64,000 bases of DNA from Amycolatopsis iheyensis (lineage in GTDB: Bacteria > Actinomycetota > Actinomycetes > Mycobacteriales > Pseudonocardiaceae), in NCBI RefSeq assembly GCF_024703995.1, contig NZ_JAMXQV010000034.1, forward strand, positions 1 to 64,000. The letters are read 5' to 3'. Positions 40,314 to 50,111 of this stretch are shown one piece after another (the first letter of the stretch is position 1; each line of letters begins with the position of its first letter). Made by a program: the position numbers and the translations under genes. Below the pieces are notes generated by a model that saw only the letters and a list, made by a program, of their open reading frames with translations, ran no database searches and was not told the origin of the DNA.

Positions 40314-43184
40314 ATGCGGGCAAGAAAGCTGCGGGCCGGGCCGGTCCTGCTCATCGTGGTGGCCCTCGGGCTGACCGGGACCACCGCGGCGGCCGCGGAC
40401 TACGAACGGCTGCTCAACGGCACCTTCTCCGGCGGCACCCTCGACCCCTGGTGGGCCGGGGCGGGCACGACCGGGCACGTCACCGCCGGGGAGTTCTGCA
40501 CCGACGTGCCCGGCGGCACCGCCAACGGGTACGACGCGCTCGCCGGCCAGAACGGCGTGCCGTTCGAAGCGGGGCAGCCGTACACCCTGTCCTTCGACGC
40601 GCACGCGACGACCGCCCAGCAGATCTCCGCCGTCGCGGGCGAAGCCGTGTCGCCCTACCGGCAGATCTCACGCACCGAGCTGACCGTCACTCCCGCGAAA
40701 CAGCACTTCACCGTCACCTTCACGTCCACTTTGGACTTCCCGGCCGCCGGCAACGGGCAGCTGGCGTTCTGGTTCGGCGGCCAGGCCGCCGCCAACACCG
40801 TCTGCCTGGACGACATCTCCCTCGTCGGCGGAATCGTGCCGCCCGGGGGACTGCCGCCGACCAGCGGCATCCGGGTGAACCAGGAAAGCTACGTCCCGGG
40901 CCTGCCCAAGCGGGCCACGCTGGTCAGCGACTCGGCCACCGCGCAGACCTGGACGCTGAAGAACTCCGCCGGCGCCGCCATGGCCACCGGGCAGACCCGG
41001 CCGCGGGGCGCGGACGCCGCGTCCGGTGAGAACGTGCACGAGATCGACTTCTCCGCCTACGACACCGCGGGCACCGGATACACGCTGAGCGTCGGGGGCG
41101 AGACCAGCTTCCCGTTCGACATCTCGGCCGCCGGACCGCAGCGGCTTCGGTACGACTCGCTGGCGTTCTTCTACCACCAGCGCAGCGGAATCGCGATCGA
41201 CGCCGCGTACGTCGGCGCCGCCTACGCACGCCCGGCCGGTCACGTGAACGTCGCGCCGAACCAGGGCGACGACAACGTTCCGTGCCGGTCGGACCTGAAC
41301 TGCGGGTACACCCTCGACGTGCGCGGTGGCTGGTACGACGCCGGCGACCACGGCAAGTACGTCGTCAACGGCGGCATCGCCGCGTGGGAGCTGCTCGACG
41401 AGTACGAACGCGCGCTGCGGCTGGGTGACGCGAGCGCGTTCGGCGACGGCACGCTGGCCATCCCCGAGCGCGCCAACGGCGTGCCGGATCTGCTCGACGA
41501 AGCCCGCTGGGAAGTCGACTTCCTGCTCTCCATGCAGGTGCCCGACGGCAAGCCGAACGCGGGCATGGTGCACCACAAGATCCACGACGCGCAGTGGACG
41601 TCGCTGCCGACCCGGCCCGACCAGGACAGCCAGCCGCGCCGGCTGTCACCGCCCAGCACCGCCGCGACGCTGAACACGGCCGCGGTCGCGGCGCAGGCGT
41701 CGCGGCTGTGGCGGACCATCGACGCCGCGTACTCGGCGAAGCTGCTCGCCGCGGCGGAAAAGGCTTACGCGGCCGCGAAAGCCAACCCGGACGTCCTCGC
41801 CGATCCGAACGACGGCACCGGCGGCGGCACCTACAGCGACTCCACCGTCACCGACGAGTTCTACTGGGCCGCCGCGGAGCTGTTCGCCACCACCGGGAAG
41901 AGCGCGTACCGCGCCGACGTCACCGGATCCGCGCTCTACCGCGGGAAGAGCTTCACCACGCACGGCTTCGACTGGGCGGCCACCGGCGCGCTCGGGGATA
42001 TCACGCTCGCGATCGTGCCCACCGACCTCCCCGCCGCGGACGTCGCCGCGACCCGGGCGGCGATCACCACGACCGCCGACGCCCACCTGACCCGGATGGC
42101 GGCCATGGGTTACCCGGCGCCGTACCGGACCGCCGACGGCTCCTACGAATGGGGCTCGAACGGGCTGGTCGCCAACAACGGCGTCGTGCTCGCCCTGGCC
42201 TACGACTTCACCCGGCAGGACAAGTACCGCGCCGGCGCGTTCGCGGCGCTCGACTACCTGCTCGGCCGCAACCCGGCGAACTACTCGTACGTCTCCGGCC
42301 ACGGCGACCAGCCGGTGCGCAACGTCCACCACCGGTTCTGGGCGCACGAGCTGGACGCGTCGCTGCCGACCGCGCCACCCGGCGCGCTATCCGGCGGCCC
42401 GAACAGCGGCCTGCAGGACCCGACCGCGGCCCGGTTGCTCGCCGGCTGCGCGCCGCAGCGTTGTTTCGTCGACGACATCCAGGCGTACTCGGTGAACGAA
42501 GTCGCGATCAACTGGAACTCGGCGCTGGCCTGGCTGGCCGGGTGGACCGCAGAGCAGTCGTCGTCCACAGTGGACACCACGCCGCCCGGCGCGCCCGGCG
42601 CCCCGGTCGTGTCCGCGGTGTCGAGCGGTGGAGCCACGGTGACCTGGCCGGCGGCTTCGGACCCGGAAAGCGGCGTCAAGGACTACGACGTCGTCCGCGT
42701 GGACGGCTCGGCGCGCACGGTCCTCACCACCGTCACCGGCACGACCGCGACGCTGACGGGCCTCACACCGTCGACCGCATACACGCTGGTCGTGGTGGCC
42801 CGCAACGGCGTCGGCCTAGCGGGCCCGGACTCGTCGTCCGCGCGGTTCACCACCCAGCCGGCGACCCCGGCCGGTGGCTGCGCGGTGACGTACACGGCGA
42901 ACACCTGGAACGGCGGCTTCACGGCTGCCGTCACCGTGAAGAACACCGGCACCACGGCCTGGACGAGCTGGCGGCTCGGCTTCACCTTCCCGGGCACCCA
43001 GAAGGTGACGCAGGGCTGGTCGGCGACCTGGACGCAGTCCGGCGCGGACGTCACGGCCACGGCCCTGCCGTGGAACGGCGCGCTCGCCCCGGGGCAGGCG
43101 GCATCGGTCGGCTTCAACGGCAGCCACACCGGGGCCAACCCGAACCCGGCCGCGTTCACGGTGGACGGGAAGACCTGTGGCTGA
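40314..43184 (+). CDS. Secreted GH9 cellulase (endoglucanase), Cel9B-like multidomain
   Basis: A 956-residue enzyme: signal peptide (about 1-27, ending TTAAAA), CBM4/9 domain (about 30-170), Ig-like GH9 N-domain (about 185-275), GH9 catalytic domain (about 280-745), fibronectin type III (about 755-840), and a C-terminal CBM2 (about 850-956). The catalytic Asp motif DVRGGWYDAGDHGKY contains D342 and D345; the acid Glu is E729 in YSVNEVAINWNS. The order CBM4-Ig-GH9-FN3-CBM2 is that of Thermobifida Cel9B. It cuts beta-1,4-glucan outside the cell. A CebR-like box and a CGAAA-N-TTTCG site lie upstream. The ATG follows GAGGAG. Confidence 0.93.
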   Translation: MRARKLRAGPVLLIVVALGLTGTTAAAADYERLLNGTFSGGTLDPWWAGAGTTGHVTAGEFCTDVPGGTANGYDALAGQNGVPFEAGQPYTLSFDAHATTAQQISAVAGEAVSPYRQISRTELTVTPAKQHFTVTFTSTLDFPAAGNGQLAFWFGGQAAANTVCLDDISLVGGIVPPGGLPPTSGIRVNQESYVPGLPKRATLVSDSATAQTWTLKNSAGAAMATGQTRPRGADAASGENVHEIDFSAYDTAGTGYTLSVGGETSFPFDISAAGPQRLRYDSLAFFYHQRSGIAIDAAYVGAAYARPAGHVNVAPNQGDDNVPCRSDLNCGYTLDVRGGWYDAGDHGKYVVNGGIAAWELLDEYERALRLGDASAFGDGTLAIPERANGVPDLLDEARWEVDFLLSMQVPDGKPNAGMVHHKIHDAQWTSLPTRPDQDSQPRRLSPPSTAATLNTAAVAAQASRLWRTIDAAYSAKLLAAAEKAYAAAKANPDVLADPNDGTGGGTYSDSTVTDEFYWAAAELFATTGKSAYRADVTGSALYRGKSFTTHGFDWAATGALGDITLAIVPTDLPAADVAATRAAITTTADAHLTRMAAMGYPAPYRTADGSYEWGSNGLVANNGVVLALAYDFTRQDKYRAGAFAALDYLLGRNPANYSYVSGHGDQPVRNVHHRFWAHELDASLPTAPPGALSGGPNSGLQDPTAARLLAGCAPQRCFVDDIQAYSVNEVAINWNSALAWLAGWTAEQSSSTVDTTPPGAPGAPVVSAVSSGGATVTWPAASDPESGVKDYDVVRVDGSARTVLTTVTGTTATLTGLTPSTAYTLVVVARNGVGLAGPDSSSARFTTQPATPAGGCAVTYTANTWNGGFTAAVTVKNTGTTAWTSWRLGFTFPGTQKVTQGWSATWTQSGADVTATALPWNGALAPGQAASVGFNGSHTGANPNPAAFTVDGKTCG

Positions 43185-43202
43185 GTGGAGGTAGTCGCCA
43201 CC

Positions 43203-43238
43203 GAAGAGGGCGGATCAGTGGGATGTTCCGCCCTCTTC
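43203..43238 (+). terminator. Terminator after the GH9 cellulase
   Basis: Perfect 11-bp arms GAAGAGGGCGG and CCGCCCTCTTC with a 14-base loop, 18 bp after the stop. A short pyrimidine run follows. Confidence 0.75.
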
Positions 43239-43296
43239 TCCGTCCCGTGAGCGCGCTTAAGGTCGCCGGGAAACCCGACGACCGACGGAGACGATC

Positions 43297-44901
43297 ATGG
43301 ACGGGCTGATGCAGCCGCGGCCGCTCACCATCGCCCACATCCTGGACCGGGCCGAGCGGCTCTTCGCGCACAAGGAAGTCGTGACGGCCGGCGAACGGCG
43401 CACGTACGCCGAGGTCATGGGCACCGTGCGCCGCCTCGCCACCGCGCTGGCCTCCCTCGGCGTCCCGGCCGGGGCCCGGGTCGGCACGTTCGCGAGCAAC
43501 ACGCGGCGCCACTTGGAGCTCTACCTCGGCGTGCCGGCCACCAAGCGGGTGCTGCACTCGATCAACATCCGGCTTTCCGCCGAGCACCTCGAATACATCG
43601 TCGACCACGCCGAGGACGACGTCGTGTTCGTCGACCGCGGGCTGCTCCCGCGGATCTGGCCGAGCGCCGACCGGCTGCCGAAGGTGCGGCACTGGGTGGT
43701 GCTGCCCGACGGCACGGACACCGGGATCCCCGCGGACCCCCGGATCCTGGACTACGACACGCTGATCTCGGCGGCCGAGCCGTTCGCGGGGTCGTTCGAG
43801 GCCGCCTTCACGCTCGCGGAGGAGAACCTGGCCGCCGGCCTGTGCTACACCTCCGGCACGACCGGGCCGCCCAAAGGCGTGCTCTACAGCCACCGGTCCA
43901 CGGTCCTGCACTGCCTGGGCACCCTCGCCGCCGGCCTGATCGGCCTCCGCGAAAGCGACGTCGTGCTGCCGATCGTCCCCATGTTCCACGCGAACGCCTG
44001 GGGCCTGCCCTACGGCGCGATGATGGCGGGCGCCGCACTGGTTCTGCCCGGTGCGTCGGCGGATCCGGCACATCTGCTGCGGTTGATGGCGGCCGAGCGG
44101 GTGACCGTCGCCGGCGCCGTCCCCACGGTCTGGACCAGTCTCGCGCCCGAATTGGGCGGGCACGACCTGAGCGCGACGCGCTTCCTGCTCGGCGGTGGTT
44201 CCGCCGTCCCGCCGGCGCTGTCGGAGACCTACCGGGCCGCGATCGGCGTCCCCATCACCCATTCCTGGGGGATGACGGAGGTGAGCCCGGTCGGGGTCAT
44301 CGGCGGCACGCGGTCCCAGCACCGGGACGCCACCGAAGCGGAGCAGGTGGCCGTGCGGGGTGCGCAAGGCCAGCCGCTGCCGCTGGTGAACGTCCGGATC
44401 GTCGACGTCGAGACCGGCGCCGAGCTGCCGTGTGACGGGCGGGCCGTCGGCGAGCTGCAGGTCGCGGGCCCGTGGGTGGCCGGCGGCTACTTCCGGGTGG
44501 ACGCCGCCGGCAGCTTCACCGGCGACGGCTGGCTGCGCACCGGCGACCTGGCCACCCTCGACGCGCAGGGCTACCTGCGGCTGGTGGACCGGATCAAGGA
44601 CCTGATCAAGTCCGGCGGCGAGTGGATCTCCTCGGTCGAGCTGGAGGCCGCCATCGCCGCCCACCCCGACGTCGTGGAGGTGGCGGTGATCGCCCGCCCG
44701 GACCCGCGGTGGATGGAACGGCCCGTCGCCTACGTCGCGTTGCGCGAAGGCAGCGCCACCACGGCCGACGACCTGCTGGCGCATTTGACGCCGTTGGTGG
44801 CGAAGTGGTGGCTGCCCGACGAGTTCGTGTTCCTGGCCGCGTTGCCGAAGACGGGCACCGGCAAGCTTTCGAAGCTCGACCTCCGGGAGCGGATCGCTTA
44901 G
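43297..44901 (+). CDS. AMP-forming acyl-CoA ligase
   Basis: A 534-residue member of the ANL superfamily activating a carboxylic acid as its CoA thioester. The AMP-binding loop is YTSGTTGPPKGVLYSHRS (from residue 184); other motifs are HSWGMTEVSPVG, GWLRTGDLATLD, DRIKDLIKSGGEWISS and the C-terminal KTGTGKLSK lysine. The motifs fit medium/long-chain fatty acid ligases; an aromatic acid substrate is possible given the nearby tannase and MHS transporter. It begins after a terminator. An IS remnant abuts its 3' end. Confidence 0.88.
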   Translation: MDGLMQPRPLTIAHILDRAERLFAHKEVVTAGERRTYAEVMGTVRRLATALASLGVPAGARVGTFASNTRRHLELYLGVPATKRVLHSINIRLSAEHLEYIVDHAEDDVVFVDRGLLPRIWPSADRLPKVRHWVVLPDGTDTGIPADPRILDYDTLISAAEPFAGSFEAAFTLAEENLAAGLCYTSGTTGPPKGVLYSHRSTVLHCLGTLAAGLIGLRESDVVLPIVPMFHANAWGLPYGAMMAGAALVLPGASADPAHLLRLMAAERVTVAGAVPTVWTSLAPELGGHDLSATRFLLGGGSAVPPALSETYRAAIGVPITHSWGMTEVSPVGVIGGTRSQHRDATEAEQVAVRGAQGQPLPLVNVRIVDVETGAELPCDGRAVGELQVAGPWVAGGYFRVDAAGSFTGDGWLRTGDLATLDAQGYLRLVDRIKDLIKSGGEWISSVELEAAIAAHPDVVEVAVIARPDPRWMERPVAYVALREGSATTADDLLAHLTPLVAKWWLPDEFVFLAALPKTGTGKLSKLDLRERIA

Positions 44902-44903
44902 GA

Positions 44904-45255
44904 GCCACGAGGCCCTGGCATGCCGATGCGGTTTCTGCTCACCGCCGGCCAAGCCGGCGACAACCCAGAACTGCTGCCGCTACTGGACGGCATCAGCGTC
45001 GCCCGCCTCGGGCCCGGGCGCGGGACCGCGGGATCACCTTCGTCAGCCCCGAGCGGGACGATCAGACCGCCCGCCGCGCCGCCAAGGGTTCTCGCGGCGG
45101 GCGACCATCGGTCTTCGATGCCGAGGTCTGCAAGCAGCGCAACGTGGTCGAACGGTGCTTCAACCGGCTACGCCAAACGCGCTGCCTACTGCCAGGCCGG
45201 ACTCACCATCGCCGCCATCGTGCTCTGGCTCCGATGACCTGTAGGACAGCTCCTA
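44904..45255 (+). mobile_element. IS5-type (IS427/IS1647-like) insertion sequence remnant
   Basis: A broken element lies between the ligase and the GAF/PucR gene. It has the 3' part of an IS5-family transposase and a right end CCTGTAGGACAGCTC (about 45238-45252), which resembles the inverted repeat of actinobacterial IS5 elements, followed by CTAG (45252-45255). No matching left repeat is seen, so the left end is deleted. Confidence 0.65.
44920..45237 (+). pseudogene. Degenerate IS5-family transposase
   Basis: The remnant encodes MPMRFLLTAGQAGDNPELLP, then after an internal deletion and a change of frame ITFVSPERDDQTARRAAKGS and VVERCFNRLRQ, and in the first frame again YAKRAAYCQAGLTIAAIVLW. 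These pieces in this order belong to the C-terminal half of IS5-family transposases of Streptomyces and relatives. The N-terminal half is missing and there are at least two frameshifts, so it is not functional. Confidence 0.8.
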
Positions 45256-46911
45256 GCCGATCGTCGCGCGGAGCCGGTGCAGGCGGAGGCCGAGCTGCAG
45301 CTCCAGGTCGTTGCCCTGGCGCCAGTCGAAGCCGAGGACCGTGCCGGCGCGGTCCAGCCGCTTGAGCAGCGTGTTGACGTGCACGTGCAACGCCCGGGCC
45401 GTCGCCGCGACGTTCGCGCGGTGGTCGTAGTAGGCGGCCAGGGTGTCCACCAGCTCGGTGCCGCGCTGGTCGTCGTAGTCGAGCAACGCGCCGAGCGTGC
45501 CGGCGAGGAAGTGGTCGAGCTCGCCGGCCCGCTCGGCGTCGAACACCATGGCGTACAACGCGTATTGGCGCGTGGTCGCTCCGGTGTCCGTGTGCCCGAG
45601 GGCACGCAGCACCGCGCCGCAGCGGCCGGCGAGCGAGAACGCGCGGGACCAGTCGTGGCCCGCCGCCCGTTCGCCGACGACCAGGACCGGGGCGCCGAGC
45701 GTCCGGCGGAGTCTGGTGTGGACTTCCGGCACCGTGGTGTCGTCGCCCGGCAGCAACAGCGTTGCGCGGCCCAGGTGTTCGCCGGCCAGCCCGCCCAAGT
45801 CCCGGGCGATGTCGTGCAGGTGGCGGGCGAGGTCGGGCGAAGCCACCGCGGGGGAGTCCGCGACCAGCACCAGGTCCAGGCGGTCGGGGTCGATGCCGCG
45901 GGCCCGGGCGCGGGTGCGCTGGGCCGGGCTGATCCCCGGGCCGCCGAGCAGGAGCTCGGTCAGCAGCTCGCCGCTCACCCGTTCGCCGGCCTCGGCCACC
46001 GCCCGCTCCTTGAGGATCAGCAGCCCGAGGATGTGCGTGGCCCGTTCGAGGGTGCGCACGTCCGTGTCGTCCGGAACGCCGTCGCGGCGCCACACCAGGG
46101 CGCCCAGATAGCTGTCGCCGGCCTGGATCGCCGCCACGCTCAGGCCGGCGGCCACCGTGCAGCGGCCTGAGCGCCGGGCGGCTTCGACGGCGTCGGCCAG
46201 CTCGATCTCGCCCGCCCGGTCCAGGAGCGCGACGCTGCCGCCGAGCTGGTCGGCGAGCAGGTGCGCGACGTCGTCGGGCGACCCGCCGGCCAGCACGACC
46301 CCGGTCAGCGCTTCGTGGATCGCCTGCGCCCGCTCGATCTTCCGGTACGCGCTTTGCAGCTCCTGCAACGCGGTCCGGCTCGCTTCGTAGAGGCGGGCGT
46401 TGTCGAGCGCGACCGCGGCGTGGTCGGCGAACGCGTTCAGCAACGCGATTTCGTCGGCCTGGAACGACCTTTCCGAGCGGTACGCGGCGAACAGGGCCCC
46501 CACCGCCTCACCCCGGATGACCAGCGGCACCCCGAGCAGCGCGACCAGGTCCTCGGTCCCGACCAGCCGGTCGAAGTCCGGGTCGTGCTGGATGCGGGTC
46601 GAGGACGCGTAGTCGCGCACCCAATGCGGGCTCCGCGAAGCCAGCACCTTGCCGCCGAGCCCCACCGTGGCCGGGATGGCCGCCGCGAGGAACTCGGCGG
46701 AGATCGTGCCGTCCGACGCGCGGGCCGACAGCCTGCCGTCCGCGCCGACCAGCGAGAGGTAGGTGAAGTCGGTGCCGATCAGGTCGTGGGCGTGGTGGAC
46801 GATGGACTGCAGGACCTCGTCCAGCCCGCCGAGCGCGGTGAGGGACTTGACGGTCGCGTACAACGACGCCAGCTCCCGCTGCCGGCGCGCGAGCGGTGCT
46901 TCCTCGGTCAC
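45253..46911 (-). CDS. GAF-domain PucR-type transcriptional regulator
   Basis: About 552 residues: a GAF domain (about 25-185, with FTYLSLVGADGRLSARASD and LLGVPLVIRGEAVGALFAAY), a middle region of the CdaR/PucR GGDEF-like type (DRLDLVLVADSPAVASPDLA), and a C-terminal PucR helix-turn-helix (TLAAYYDHRANVAATARALH then VHVNTLLKRLDR). Such regulators control catabolic operons. It is divergent from the MHS transporter/tannase operon and probably activates it. The GTG at 46911 follows GGAGG. Its TAG stop lies in CTAG at the IS remnant's end. Confidence 0.85.
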   Translation of the reverse strand: MTEEAPLARRQRELASLYATVKSLTALGGLDEVLQSIVHHAHDLIGTDFTYLSLVGADGRLSARASDGTISAEFLAAAIPATVGLGGKVLASRSPHWVRDYASSTRIQHDPDFDRLVGTEDLVALLGVPLVIRGEAVGALFAAYRSERSFQADEIALLNAFADHAAVALDNARLYEASRTALQELQSAYRKIERAQAIHEALTGVVLAGGSPDDVAHLLADQLGGSVALLDRAGEIELADAVEAARRSGRCTVAAGLSVAAIQAGDSYLGALVWRRDGVPDDTDVRTLERATHILGLLILKERAVAEAGERVSGELLTELLLGGPGISPAQRTRARARGIDPDRLDLVLVADSPAVASPDLARHLHDIARDLGGLAGEHLGRATLLLPGDDTTVPEVHTRLRRTLGAPVLVVGERAAGHDWSRAFSLAGRCGAVLRALGHTDTGATTRQYALYAMVFDAERAGELDHFLAGTLGALLDYDDQRGTELVDTLAAYYDHRANVAATARALHVHVNTLLKRLDRAGTVLGFDWRQGNDLELQLGLRLHRLRATIG

Positions 46912-47055
46912 CACGCCTCCTTCTGCGCGACCGGGTGGACGAAAGGCCCACCGCCGCGGGGTGAGGAGTGGGTGGTCCACACCTCCGGCCGCAGCGTAAC
47001 CGCGACCTACCATGACCGCCATCACCTGGCTCGCTCACCAACGAAGGCGGCGTCC

Positions 47056-48462
47056 ATGGCACTCCCGCTCACCCAACCCGAAGGACAGCCCGGCCAGGTC
47101 GGCGCCGGCTCGTCCCCGACCCGCCGCCGCGCGTTCCGCAAGCTGCTGGCCGCCGGGCTGATCGGCAGCTCGATCGAGTGGTACGACTTCTTCCTCTACG
47201 GCACCGCGGCCGCGCTGGTGTTCCCCAAGGTGTTCTTCCCGCACTCGTCCGCGCTCACCGGGACCCTGCTGGCGTTCAGCACGTTCTGGGCCGGGTTCGT
47301 GGCGCGCCCGATCGGCGGCGTGCTCGCCGGGCACCTCGGCGACAAGTACGGCCGCAAGCCGGTCGTCGTCGCCTGCCTGGCGGTGATGGGAGCGGCGACC
47401 TTCCTGATCGGCTGCCTGCCCACGGCGTCGGCCGTCGGCTCGCTGGCGCCGATCCTGCTGGTCACGCTGCGGTTCGTGCAGGGTCTCGCGGCCGGCGGCC
47501 AATGGGGTGGCATCGTCCTGCTGCTGACCGAATCCGCCAGCCCCAAGCGGCGCGGCTTCGCCGGCACGTTCGGGCAGACCAGCGTCCCGGTCGCGGTGAT
47601 CCTGTCGAACCTGATCTTCGTGGCCGCCAGCGGGTTGATGCCGGACGCGGACTTCCTCGGCTGGGGCTGGCGGATCCCGTTCCTGCTCAGCGTCGTGATG
47701 TTCGGGGTGGTGCTCTACATCCAGGCCAAGGTGGAGGACACGCCGGAGTTCCGGCGGCTGCGGGAAGAGGTGGCGGGCCGGGAAGGCCCGGTCGTGCGGG
47801 CGCCGCTCGCCCAGGTGTTGCGCCGCAAGTGGGTGACCATCCTGCTCGGCTGCGGGCTCCTGTCGGCCACCAACAGTCTTTTCTACGTCAGCATTTCCGG
47901 TCTCCTGAGCTACGGCACCGGCACGCTGAAGCTCCAGCGGGACGCGCTGCTCGCGGTGGTGCTGATCAGCTCCGTGGCGATGCTCCTGGCCATCCCGTGG
48001 TCCGGGCACTTCTCGGACCGGATCGGCCGCCGGCCGCTGATCCTGATCGGCGGCCTGGGCGTCGCGGTCTGGGCGTTCCCGTACTTCGGGCTCGTCGACA
48101 CCGCTTCGCTGCCGCTGATCTTCGTCGCGGTGGCCGTGGGGTTCGCGTTCCAGTGCATCACCTACGGCCCGATCGCGAGCTTCCTCGGCGAGCTCTTCGC
48201 CCCCGAAGTCCGCTACTCGGGCGCGTCGCTGGCCTACCAGCTCTCGGCGATCATCGTCAGCGGCGGCACGCCGTTCCTCATGACGGCGCTGATCGCGAAG
48301 ACCGGCAGCACCGTGCCGGTCGCCGTCTACATCACCGTGATGGGCCTGATCACCTTCGCCAGCGCGTGGTTCCTGCCCGAGACGAACCCCGCCGAGGTCC
48401 GCGAAGACCCGCACGCCATCCCGGGCGCGCACCTCTACCGCGCAGAGGCGAGGCCCGAATGA
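47056..48462 (+). CDS. MHS-family MFS transporter (aromatic/organic acid:H+ symporter)
   Basis: A 468-residue, 12-TM metabolite:H+ symporter. LIGSSIEWYDFFLYGTAAAL is the family signature, followed by the loop motif GHLGDKYGRKPVVV and a second HFSDRIGRRPLIL. MHS proteins take up shikimate, protocatechuate, dicarboxylates and related acids. Its stop overlaps the start of the tannase gene by ATGA, strong evidence that it imports a product of that enzyme. Confidence 0.88.
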   Translation: MALPLTQPEGQPGQVGAGSSPTRRRAFRKLLAAGLIGSSIEWYDFFLYGTAAALVFPKVFFPHSSALTGTLLAFSTFWAGFVARPIGGVLAGHLGDKYGRKPVVVACLAVMGAATFLIGCLPTASAVGSLAPILLVTLRFVQGLAAGGQWGGIVLLLTESASPKRRGFAGTFGQTSVPVAVILSNLIFVAASGLMPDADFLGWGWRIPFLLSVVMFGVVLYIQAKVEDTPEFRRLREEVAGREGPVVRAPLAQVLRRKWVTILLGCGLLSATNSLFYVSISGLLSYGTGTLKLQRDALLAVVLISSVAMLLAIPWSGHFSDRIGRRPLILIGGLGVAVWAFPYFGLVDTASLPLIFVAVAVGFAFQCITYGPIASFLGELFAPEVRYSGASLAYQLSAIIVSGGTPFLMTALIAKTGSTVPVAVYITVMGLITFASAWFLPETNPAEVREDPHAIPGAHLYRAEARPE

Positions 48463-50078
48463 TCCGCCGGCTGGCCCTGCCAGGGGCCGTGGTCGTCCTG
48501 GCCGCCACGATGGCCGGCCCCGCGGCCGGCGCGACGACGACGAGCTGTGCCGGCCTGGCCGGGCTGGCGATCCCGGCGTCGGTGATGAGCCTGCCGACGA
48601 ACGGCGGCCAGGTCACCGCGGCCGCCCTGCTGACCAGCGTGGTCAGCGGCAAGACCGTGCAGTACTGCCAGGTCGACGCCGACCTCCGGCCGGTCGACCC
48701 GGCCGCGCCCGCGATCAAGATGCGCGTCGCCCTGCCCGAAGACTGGAACCGCAAGGCATTGATGTTCGGCGGGGGCGGCTTCGACGGCACCATCCCCGAC
48801 CTGACGGCGAACGTGCCCTTCGGCCCGGCCGGCCGGCCGGTGCCGCTCGCCCGCGGGTACGCGACGTTCGCGAGCGACTCCGGCCACCAGCAGAACCCGG
48901 CGGCCCCGCCGTCGTTGGACGGCTCCTTCGGCGTGCACGACGAAGCGCTGACCAACTTCGCCGCCGGGGACGCCCTCAAGAAGACCCTCGACGCGAGCTT
49001 GTTCCTGATCCGGCACCGGTACGCGGCGAAGCCCGCGGACGTCTTCTTCGCCGGTGGGTCGACGGGCGGCCGCGAAGCCCTCGTCGTGGCCCAGCGGTGG
49101 CCGACGGCGTTCGACGGCGTGATTTCGGCCTACCCGGCGTGGAACAACATGGCCGAGATCCTGGATCTGGGTCACCTGGCGCAGGTCTTGTCCCGGCCCG
49201 GCGCGTTTCCCGGCGTCGAGAAGCAGACGTTGCTCTACACCAGCGTCATCAAGGTGTGCGACGGTGGGGACGGGCTCGCGGACGGCGTCGTCTCGAACCC
49301 GGCCGGCTGTCACTTCGACCCGCGCGCGCTCCGCTGCCCGGGTGGCGCCGACACCGGCCCGGCCTGCCTGTCGGATCCGCAGATCGGGGCGGTGACCGCC
49401 GTGGCGTCGCCGTTCCGGTGGCCGTACCGGATCGCCAGCGGGGAGACCGCGTACCCGGGCTTCCCGGTCCTGTCCGGAGCGGACATGCGGACGCCGTTCC
49501 TCGGGTTCGGCACCACCCCGCCGGCCCGGCCGATGCCGGCGACGAGCGGCTACGGGATGCAGTACTGGGACCAGTGGGTCAAGTACTTCCTGACCCGGGA
49601 CCCGGACCACGACTCCCTCTCGCTCGACCCGCGCCGGCCCGGCAAGTGGCTCGGCCGGATCAGCGCGCTGTCCACGATCGAGGACCGCAACAACGCGGAC
49701 CTGCGCTCGTTCGCCCGCGCCGGTGGCAAGCTCCTCCTGCTGCACGGGGCGGCCGACGAACTGGTTTCCCCGTACTCCACGAGCGACTACTACGAGCGGG
49801 TGCGGGCCGTGGCCGGACCCCGGCTGACCGACGCGTTCCTGCGGTACTACGTAGTGCCGGGGGCGAACCACGCCAACTTCGGCACCCCGGCGTTCGCCGC
49901 CGGCTGGGACTCGCTTTCGGCGCTGGAGCGCTGGGTGGCGCAGGGGCGGCCGCCGGCGGCCCCGGTCGTGGCCGACCAGGCCCACGACCGCACCCGTCCG
50001 CTGTGCGCCTACCCGGCCTGGCCGCGCTACCGCGGCGGCGATCCGGGCCAGGCCTCGAGCTTCGCCTGCGTGCGGTGA
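48459..50078 (+). CDS. Secreted tannase/feruloyl esterase family protein
   Basis: A 539-residue alpha/beta hydrolase. A signal peptide (about 1-25, VVLAATMAGPAAGA) is followed by the nucleophile motif FFAGGSTGGREALV, the lid/Ca-binding motif VCDGGDGLADGVVSNPAGC, the late acid LLHGAADELVSP and PGANHANFG catalytic histidine. The family hydrolyses gallate or hydroxycinnamate esters from tannins and arabinoxylan. Translational coupling to the MHS importer makes gallate or ferulate-type acids the likely products taken up. Which ester is cut is not determined. Confidence 0.9.
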   Translation: MIRRLALPGAVVVLAATMAGPAAGATTTSCAGLAGLAIPASVMSLPTNGGQVTAAALLTSVVSGKTVQYCQVDADLRPVDPAAPAIKMRVALPEDWNRKALMFGGGGFDGTIPDLTANVPFGPAGRPVPLARGYATFASDSGHQQNPAAPPSLDGSFGVHDEALTNFAAGDALKKTLDASLFLIRHRYAAKPADVFFAGGSTGGREALVVAQRWPTAFDGVISAYPAWNNMAEILDLGHLAQVLSRPGAFPGVEKQTLLYTSVIKVCDGGDGLADGVVSNPAGCHFDPRALRCPGGADTGPACLSDPQIGAVTAVASPFRWPYRIASGETAYPGFPVLSGADMRTPFLGFGTTPPARPMPATSGYGMQYWDQWVKYFLTRDPDHDSLSLDPRRPGKWLGRISALSTIEDRNNADLRSFARAGGKLLLLHGAADELVSPYSTSDYYERVRAVAGPRLTDAFLRYYVVPGANHANFGTPAFAAGWDSLSALERWVAQGRPPAAPVVADQAHDRTRPLCAYPAWPRYRGGDPGQASSFACVR

Positions 50079-50111
50079 GGGCTACCTGCGGCGGTCGGCG
50101 TCGGTGCTGCG

